The notes under the pieces are model-generated. The model saw only the letters and a list, made by a program, of their open reading frames with translations. It did no database searches and was not told the origin of the DNA. A program made the position numbers and the translations under genes. This document shows positions 57,281-64,000 of a DNA stretch of 64,000 bases, one piece after another. The stretch's first letter is position 1. The number at the start of each line of letters is the position of its first letter. The DNA lies in the NCBI GenBank assembly GCA_035048495.1, contig CM068540.1, positions 10,958,829 to 11,022,828 of the forward strand. Direction: 5' to 3'. The stretch comes from Euptelea pleiosperma. Taxonomy: Eukaryota; Streptophyta; Magnoliopsida; Ranunculales; Eupteleaceae.

Positions 57281-58502
57281 TGAAAGTAGGGTATTTCCGC
57301 GTCGTTGGTTACGAAAACCCTAATCTCAATAATATTTATAATTTTAATCCGATTATCCTGCAAGATTTAAACAATTCTTTGCACAGTGGGAAGTGTCGGA
57401 TGTCGATCTGCACTCGGGTTTAGTTAACGCAATCAAGCACATAAACTGACGAATTTTTTTTTTGCTGGAAATTGGTGAAGAGATGAGAATGGTGATTAAA
57501 AGTGATTTTAAAACATGATTGATTTTATTTTATTTCTTTAAAAACTATTAATATTCTAAAATTTATGAAATAATCTAATGCAAGAAATAGAATGAAGAGC
57601 ACTAAAGAAAATCCATTACTGTGAATCAAATAAACTTTATAGAATCCAAGCAACCATTACAATGTTTTAAACAAAATATCAAACTAACACCGATAATAAA
57701 AAAGAAGAAAAATTGAGACTAAAAAAAAATAAAATTGATGAGATGGGAATTGGAAAAAAAAAAAAAACTAAAATCCTAGAATGGAGATTCAAGAACTTAC
57801 CATGAGGGTCATGTACCCTTCAAAGAGAAGTGGGATCCAACGGTCAAGCTTGGTGCATGGCGATGTGGAGAGGATGGATCAATGGTGATGATGAGGCAGC
57901 AAGTTGTGGATGGATCTAGAACCAATGGAGGTGGTGGCTCGTTGTTGGTTCGAGATGGAGATGGAGTGGCGTTGATGGAGATGGGTTACTGAACAGCCAA
58001 CCCAAATAGGGAGATGATCTGTGCAGCAGGTGGTAACGGCTACAAATGGTGGAGATCGCCGGTGAGGACGATCCAGTCCGGCGGCTGCAAGTGGGGCGGT
58101 AAGGATAGGAAGAGTTGCTGGCCGAACCAGCAACTATGGACCGAAGTGGACTGGTGCGTTTCAGCAAGAAGAGAGAACTTCTCTTTCAAGGAAACATGGA
58201 GAAGGGGGCTGGGTTTGATCCCAACGTGGTGGAGGTCTGCCACCATCTGGAGTTGCAGGTGGGTGGCTCTTGATCAGTCGGAGTTGCAGCCTGCAACTCT
58301 GGTAACAACTTGTTGAAGACGATGAAGAAGGTCGAGGAGAAGTGGGGGAAAACGGCCTAAAGAGAAGGGGAAAAGGGACAAGAGGTCTTGGGGGAGAGAA
58401 TGGAAGAGATTGGAGGGGGATTAGGGTTCAAACGAACCCTTCTCCCTCCTCTTATAAAGCTCCATATTTCCTTTAATGGAAATAGGGTATTTTTGAAATA
58501 AA

Positions 58503-58548
<46 letters not shown>

Positions 58549-59525
58549 TTAAGTAAAAATCTACTTTTCTATGGGGAATCTCCCCAATTAGTGGACCCCC
58601 CATTTTTTTGAAATTTAATTAAAATTCTTTGGAAATTCACGGGGTCCACTAACTGGTCGGACAACGGGTCGATGATGATGGGCCCGGCTACTGGCCCACA
58701 TGGATTTATGATGTCCATTGTCTCACAAGATGATGTGACAGACGGTCTGATGGCGATCGGATGGATGGTGACTTGATTGGGACCCAGATTGGTAGATCGA
58801 CGGATCTAGAGAGATCCAACGGTCCGATTGAAGATCCAATGGTCCGATGGAAGATCCAACGGTCAGAAAGCTAAGGGAGATGAGATAGAGCCGAAGGGTA
58901 GGAGTTCTGGGGTTAGGTCAGTAGATTCGAGGATCGAGAGATGAAGAGAGAGAGAGAATAAGAAGAGATGAGAGAGAAAGTATCAAAAAAATGGAGAAAA
59001 GTATTGGCAGAGGGTCTGGAACCCTGGTCTTCACTGTGACCATCCTCACGCTTCTCCAATAGAGTAGACTATCATTCCTTGCTGACTCATGTGGCTTTAA
59101 ACGCTTTGGTCCGTCTCTTGGTCATTGGTTCTCCTACTCTCTTCGTTCTTTGGGCTGGCTTTTTTGGTCATCTTATTCAGCCCATATTTGGCCCATATCT
59201 TCTAGTCATAGCATGTGGGCTCTTTAAGCTTTGATAATGGGCTTTCCTGATCGATGTGGGCTCGCAAGTCTCGAGAATTATCCCATTGGGGTTTCCTGCG
59301 ACAGAAAAAGCGCGTAATGAGACTCTATCAGAATGACTTCATGTCTAGACTTCCGAAAATGTGTTTAATGCATGCAAATATACCATTTCGTCCAGAAAAG
59401 TGTGTTCTACACAACAAAAGAGACTCTTACGTAGAAAAGTAGATAAATAGAGTATTTTAACATAGGAGAATGCAATAACGCTAAAAGGATAATTGCTTAA
59501 AATAAGCACTTTTGAGCGAATATTA
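57281..59525 (-). mobile_element. Solo LTR D of the large-LTR family (minus), TSD GTAAG
   Basis: 2245 bp. On the minus strand it starts TAATATTCGCTC (the usual TG is now TA) at 59525 and ends CCCTACTTTCA at 57281. GTAAG at 57276-57280 and 59526-59530 is the target duplication. It has the shared U3 block (59260-59525), the degenerate B-box zone, a long (AT)n run (58507-58545), an imperfect palindrome (58281-58303, one mismatch) and the U5 hairpin (about 57393-57413). It inserted into the LTR of the Ty1/copia element. Confidence 0.92.
58507..58545. repeat. (AT)n microsatellite
   Basis: About 19 AT units within solo LTR D. The equivalent position in solo LTR A (11206-11225) has a shorter run. 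Confidence 0.95.
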
Positions 59526-59637
59526 GTAAGTGACTTAGTGGCCATAGGAATTGGTTAAAATGAATAAAATATAATGGTCAAACTTAGTCATTGGACTGAC
59601 CTGAGTCTAAGTCAATGAAATTGACTATTGGGATAGT

Positions 59638-59915
59638 CCAATCGATTGGACACTTATCCCCAATCGATTGGACATGACCCAATCGATTAGAGGACTCTAT
59701 GTAATCGATTGGAAGCTACGAGGCAGAAACTTTTTCAGCCAAATCGATTGGAGACTCTGTGAAATTGATTGGAGTCTTCGGGACATAAACTTTTATAAGT
59801 CAAATCGATTAGAGAATTCGAAAACAAGAAACTTATTGAGTCTGATAAATTGGACACTTATACCCAATCGATTAGACATGGCCCAATCGATTGGACCTAG
59901 AGTACGATCGATTGG
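59638..59915. repeat. Array of CAATCGATTGG palindromic motifs
   Basis: Motifs at about 59641, 59663, 59680, 59703, 59741, 59802, 59866, 59884 and 59907, with decayed copies at 59763 and 59843. Each is followed by GGA or AGA and a short spacer of 15-40 bp. They lie just upstream of the probable TATA box, where U3 enhancer repeats are expected. Confidence 0.85.
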
Positions 59916-59998
59916 ACCATGCACAGATTCAGTCCTACTCAGATTCGAAATTCTTTGTTCCATTATCCCATGTTTTGCACGACTCAGGGTCATGGAAT

Positions 59999-60009
59999 TC
60001 TATAAATAC
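59999..60009 (+). promoter_or_regulatory. Probable TATA box of the Ty1/copia LTR
   Basis: TCTATAAATAC follows the ATCGATT array and is about 840 bp before the LTR end. The assignment rests on position and motif only. Confidence 0.45.
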
Positions 60010-60842
60010 AACCCTTCTATGCCTTTTCTAAACACACACAGAGTGACTCAATCTAAGAGAGAAAGAAGAAAAGGTTTTATTTACTAGAGTGTCCATTCGA
60101 AGAGCAAGAAGCTTATTTTTCATTCACATCTTGTGAGCTTATTCTCTTCTTGATCAAAGCCAAGTGCTTGATCCTTTCCTCAGCTTAGGTCTTCCACTTC
60201 TATATTCGATCTAGTAGCTTGAGTGTACCAGTGTGACTCAACACCATTTGAGCAACCTAGGGTTCAGGGTGTACTGAATCCTTCACCTTCTACAAAGGTG
60301 GGAGTGTTGAGAATTAAGATCGGAGGAGCCGATCGACGGTAGGTTTGGGGTGTACCAAACTGAACAAGCGGACAAGGCTTCTTGGCTAGAAGGGCGCGCG
60401 TGGATTTGTAGCATTAATTCAGAGGATGTGGAGGCATTGGCAGTAGGCTTTGGCTAAGGTTAGAAGCTGTATTTGCAATGGTGCTGCGTAGGTAACCTTT
60501 GTTTCGTTTAACTTTTCAGTTAGTGATACTTTCTGTCTGAACGTGGTCTCGTGGTTTTTCTTTGGCTAAGGTTTCCACGTAAAAATCTCTTGTCTTGTGT
60601 GATTATTTGTTTGTTTTCCGCAATCTATCTTGATTAGATCAAACGACGAAAAGAAAATATACCACGGAGGTATATTCGATTTGAGTCGGTTGTGATAATC
60701 TTTTATCAAATAACTAAAGCATGCGATTTTATTCCCTTACCATAGACCAGTAAAATTGTGTAGGTATAAATAATTTAAATACCTAATCAACCCCCCTTCT
60801 AGGTATATTGAGTTAAAGAGAACGGACTGGTAAAATTTCAGT

Positions 60843-60853
60843 TGGTATCAGAG
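60843..60853 (+). other. Primer binding site, initiator tRNA-Met type
   Basis: TGGTATCAGAG two nt after the LTR end is the usual Ty1/copia primer site in plants, complementary to the 3' end of initiator tRNA-Met. Confidence 0.85.
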
Positions 60854-60930
60854 TGGGTATTTCTATTTAAGGTTTAATCACTTGAATTTAGATTCCTGAG
60901 AAACCAGTCCATTTTCATTAATTTGTCAAA

Positions 60931-62884
60931 ATGCAAAGAGAAAGTGAAAATACATTCAGACCTCCATTGTTTGATGGGGAAGACTATGCCTATTGGAAGG
61001 CTAAGATGAAGGCTTTTCTAAAGTCTATTGATGAAAGAGGCTGGATGTCTGTGGTGGATGGTTGGTCACCACCCACAATGAAAGTAGGAAATAAAACCAT
61101 TCTTAAATCTAAAGCCGACTGGACCAAAGAGGACATAGATTGTTGTTGTCTAAATAGCAAAGGGCTAAATGCTATTTTCAATGCTGTTGATAAGAATGAG
61201 TTTCGAAGAATCTCTACTTCTTTCTTGGCTAAAGAAGCATGGGACATTCTTAGAGTCACATATGAAGGAACGTCAGCAGTTAAAATCTCTAAACTTCAAA
61301 TGTTGACTTCTAAGTTCGAATCCATGAATGGAGGAGAACGATACATTCACTGAGTTCTATGTCCAACTTAGTGATATTGTGAACTCTGCACACAACTTAG
61401 GTGAGATCATTCCTGAATCCAAAGTTGTCCAAAAAATTTTGAGATCTTTACCTGATAGATTTCAGGCTAAGGTCACTACTATTGAGGAGAGCAAGGATGT
61501 TGACTCTCTCAAAATTAATGAGCTGGTTGGGTCTTTACAAACTTATGAGATAAATTTGAGACAACCGAAGAAATCAAAAGGTATTGCCCTTAAAGTTTCT
61601 GAAGCTCAAGATTCTAAGTCGGATGTTGACTCTAAAGTTGAAATGGCATTATTTGTGAAAAAGTTCAAAAAGTTTTTTCGTTCTAAAAATGAGAGTTAAG
61701 AACAATAAAACGTTTGATAAATCTAAGGAACATGCTAGACCTCATGAGAGAGGTAGCAGAAGTGAAAGGAACCCTAGGAAAAGTCACACAAGCGAACCCC
61801 AATGTTTCAAATGTAAGGGTTTTGGTCACTTTGCAAATGTGTGCCCAAACAAAGAATAATACAAGGGCAAGGCAAACGCGTTCAACACCACATGGGATGA
61901 AGAATCAGAAGATCATTCTGATGATTCAAATAGCAATGAAAAGGCTGATAAGTATACAGCTTTTGTTGCTCATTTTAATAGTCCCTATGGATTTAATAGA
62001 GAATCCAAGAAAAGTGATGATGAGAGTTCGGAAGACTCTTACAATGGGGACTCGAATGACTCGACAGTTAGTGTGAAAGAATTGTACGAGGAATCGATAA
62101 AATTCATTAAGGCTAACAAAGTTTTATCTGACAGAGTTAAATGTCTTGATTCTAAAAATACAGCCTTATTAATTGACACTGAAAAATTAAAAGTGTTGAT
62201 TACTGATTTAGAGCAAGAGAATGAGTCTTTGCTGAAAAGGAATAAGTCACTGGAATGTGAATTCCAAACTTGCTGGCATGTAAGGAATCCCTAGAAAATG
62301 AGCTTCTTAAATCTAAGAGGGATGTGTCAGGATTCTCATCTATCTCTGCAAAGCTTGATGAGATTCTTCGTGTGGAAAAAGTCTATGGAGACAAACAGGG
62401 TTTAGGTTACAAAAACAATCAAGAAAAAGGGTTTTCCTTTAAAATGATTTTTGTTAAGGCTCAAGCTATTCCCACTCAGATCAATGACCCAATAAAAGTT
62501 GTCAAAAGCAGTCGTTAGTACAAGTACTATAAAAAACTGGGTCATGTGATTAGAGACTGTCACAAGTTGAGAAGAGGACATCAAAATCCTTTAGAGAAAG
62601 TGGTGAATACCACTCAAAATGTGAAAAGTCAGAGATTTCCTATGAAGACACATTATGAGATAAATTATTTGGATGTGCTATCTAGGAAGATGAAAGACCT
62701 ACTGGAAAGGTCTATAGAATTAATCAATGAGATTGAGTCTCTTGAGAAATTCAAACAACATCAAAGTTCTGTAACTCAAAAGAGGAGAGATCCTAAGAGA
62801 ATTGATCTATCCACCAAAATCACATCTGTGTGGGTTAGGAGAGATTCTCTGAAGGAGAAATGTTCGACAATGTCTTATCTCTGA
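60931..62884 (+). pseudogene. Sirevirus-like Gag, frameshifted, no pol
   Basis: Gag of a Ty1/copia element, which forms the virus-like particle and packages the RNA. The frame from 60931 opens with the N-terminal PPLFDGEDYAYWKAKMKAFL motif. A shift near 61330 leads to the capsid-like core (VVQKILRSLPDRF, IEESKDVDSLKINELVGSLQ). The zinc knuckle is in the third frame at 61803-61844 (C-X2-C-X4-H-X4-C, intact). Coiled-coil segments follow (62073-62294, then 62270-62518 in another frame). A TAG at 62516-62518 breaks a second knuckle-like stretch that has lost its first Cys residues (KKLGHVIRDCHK). The frame ends at 62884. Protease, integrase, RT and RNase H are absent and no 3' LTR follows, so this is a gag-only relic. 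At least three shifts and one stop were seen. Confidence 0.85.
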
Positions 62885-63159
62885 GCAATGTGCTCTCTAT
62901 CCCCTCGTGTTCTCCATTTTTATTGTTTTCGAGGGATATTTTTTTTCTTTTTGATTTTGCTTTGCTTTGAAGAATAAAAATTGAAAATTTTCTCAGAAAA
63001 TCAAAAGATCGATTGTTTAGAAGAATGTTAAAATTATTATTTAATTATACGATTTTGATGAGCAGTAATTTCTAAGAACATTCAAAGAACAAGAACTTAA
63101 TTGTTAGTAAAATTTTGCTAATCCGTGTATTATATCTTTTAATTATTATGATTGGTCAA
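62885..63159. other. Short non-coding stretch between gag relic and Helitron
   Basis: AT-rich sequence with no recognisable frame and no copy of the 5' LTR. The junction between the Ty1/copia relic and the Helitron lies somewhere here. Confidence 0.4.
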
Positions 63160-64000
63160 ATTTTTTTTAGTGTGTATTGAAAGATTATTGAAATAGTATA
63201 TCTCATATTTTTCACATGCACACTAATTATTTGTGGGAATGGATTTGATAGAGGTGTGAAATCTTGTATCATTGGAATTAAGAATAAACCTCCACTGATT
63301 AAGACTTCAAATCTGGATTTGGCAATCAAATCTGGATTATGAGGAATCACCCATCTATTATCAATTTCAATTCCATTTTTTGAAGCTATCCTTCCATTTC
63401 TTCTTCTTCTATATATAGGAAATCATATTTTGTCAAATGTAATTTATGAAATAATTCTTTTTGGATAATACTTACAACATTTTCTATCTCTCATGCATGG
63501 GGATGATGTATTCAATAATCAACATGGTCTGTGAATCATAAACTGTACTACTACTTCATATGTGAAAGAATCTATATCCTTATTTGGTAATTCAGTCGTT
63601 ATTAACCTATTAATATCATAAGGGTTTGTTATTTTATCATTTGGATGCAAGAATAATAGAATATGAGCATGTGGTAACCCTCTCTTTTGGAATTCGATGG
63701 TGTATATTGCTGCAAAAAAACATAAAACATAAGTTACTATATATTCATTTGATATATATAAATATATTAATATTAAATTAAAAAAAAATATAGATAAACA
63801 TACCAGCAATAACTCTTCCAAAATGATTCCCATGACGCAAGTCCTGCATTAGTTGAGTTAGTTTGATCTTAAATACTCGGGTAACAATGTCTGGCCTATC
63901 TTCTATTTTTGTCTAGGTATTAAGTCTACAAATTTCTTAATTTCAACCCATTTTGGATTGCAAGTAAAAGTTAGAAATAAATCTGGTGGACCTGCCCATC
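63160..64000 (-). pseudogene. Helitron Rep domain with HUH motif, partial
   Basis: Minus-strand reading gives the Rep part of a plant RepHel protein, the rolling-circle endonuclease. Exon 1 (64000-63804, cut by the window edge) carries GPPDLFLTFTCNPKW and, after a frameshift near 63895, QLMQDLRHGNHFGRVIAG. An intron of 94 nt (63803-63710, GT-AG) follows, and exon 2 starts at 63709 with EFQKRGLPHAHILLFLHP. HAH within it is the metal-binding HUH motif. Next come QFMIHRPC, a frameshift, and RRRRNGRIASKNGIEIDNRW and VIPHNP to about 63290. The tyrosine-containing segment and the helicase N-terminal half are missing, lost where the Ty1/copia relic now sits. It faces the same way as the helicase tail at 56509-57117 and very probably belonged to it. 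Confidence 0.85.

Larger units (their letters stand above)
59526..60840 (+). mobile_element. Sirevirus-like 5' LTR, main part
   Basis: Ends TAAAATTTCA (CA terminus) at 60840, directly before a tRNA-Met-type primer site. With the first part the LTR is about 1.46 kb, in the range of Sireviruses. At 59638-59915 it carries about eleven ATCGATTGG-type motifs, an inverted-repeat-like U3 array. A TATA-like TCTATAAATAC at about 59999 precedes a plausible transcription start. Confidence 0.75.

Overview
The window looks like repeat-rich intergenic DNA of a flowering plant. It holds plant-type LTR retrotransposons with tRNA-Asp-like and tRNA-Met-like primer sites, a Helitron with an RPA70-like passenger, CACTA- and MULE-type DNA transposons and MITEs. 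I found no convincing host gene, rRNA or functional tRNA gene. I cannot place the species. Everything was read by eye; no search or alignment was run.

Layout. 1-10255: intergenic DNA with a CACTA-like end (1914), a Helitron 3' end (4082-4085), a LINE RNase H fragment (4595-4900), an LTR-like block (6108-7783) and a segment (8537-9480) that recurs at 46848-47735. 10256-46103 is dominated by one family of large-LTR retroelements (ends TGATATTCGC and CTACTTTCA). It contains solo LTR A (10256-13055, TSD CTTTT), a left-truncated internal region interrupted by solo LTR B (17246-19765, TSD ACGTT), and a composite LTR-internal-LTR (20252-46103). The right LTR of the composite is split by solo LTR C (TSD ACCCT), and C is split by a complete minus-strand element (29418-41559, TSD ACCTC). 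46104-50766: a second Helitron 3' end, a CACTA-like end and a foldback MITE. 50776-53327: a MULE-like element with 9-bp TSDs. 54190-57117 and 63160-64000: parts of a minus-strand autonomous Helitron (Rep with HUH motif, helicase tail, RPA70-like gene). It is interrupted by a truncated Sirevirus-like Ty1/copia element (about 57127-62884), whose LTR holds solo LTR D (57281-59525, TSD GTAAG).

The most interesting system is the large-LTR family. The complete copy has 3.27-kb LTRs that differ by only about eight substitutions and one microsatellite length change. It has no recognisable protease, RT, RNase H or integrase, but carries one intact 610-codon ORF rich in Tyr, Gln and Ser. The LTRs carry recurrent perfect palindromes (CCGGAGTTGC facing GCAACTCCGG), a tRNA-like A-box/B-box module, dense arrays of splice-acceptor-like CTCTCTCTAG motifs and (TTC)n tracts. 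The internal region repeats its polypurine-like tract three times. This looks like a LARD-type non-autonomous element that was active recently, repeatedly inserts into its own LTRs, and often recombines to solo LTRs.
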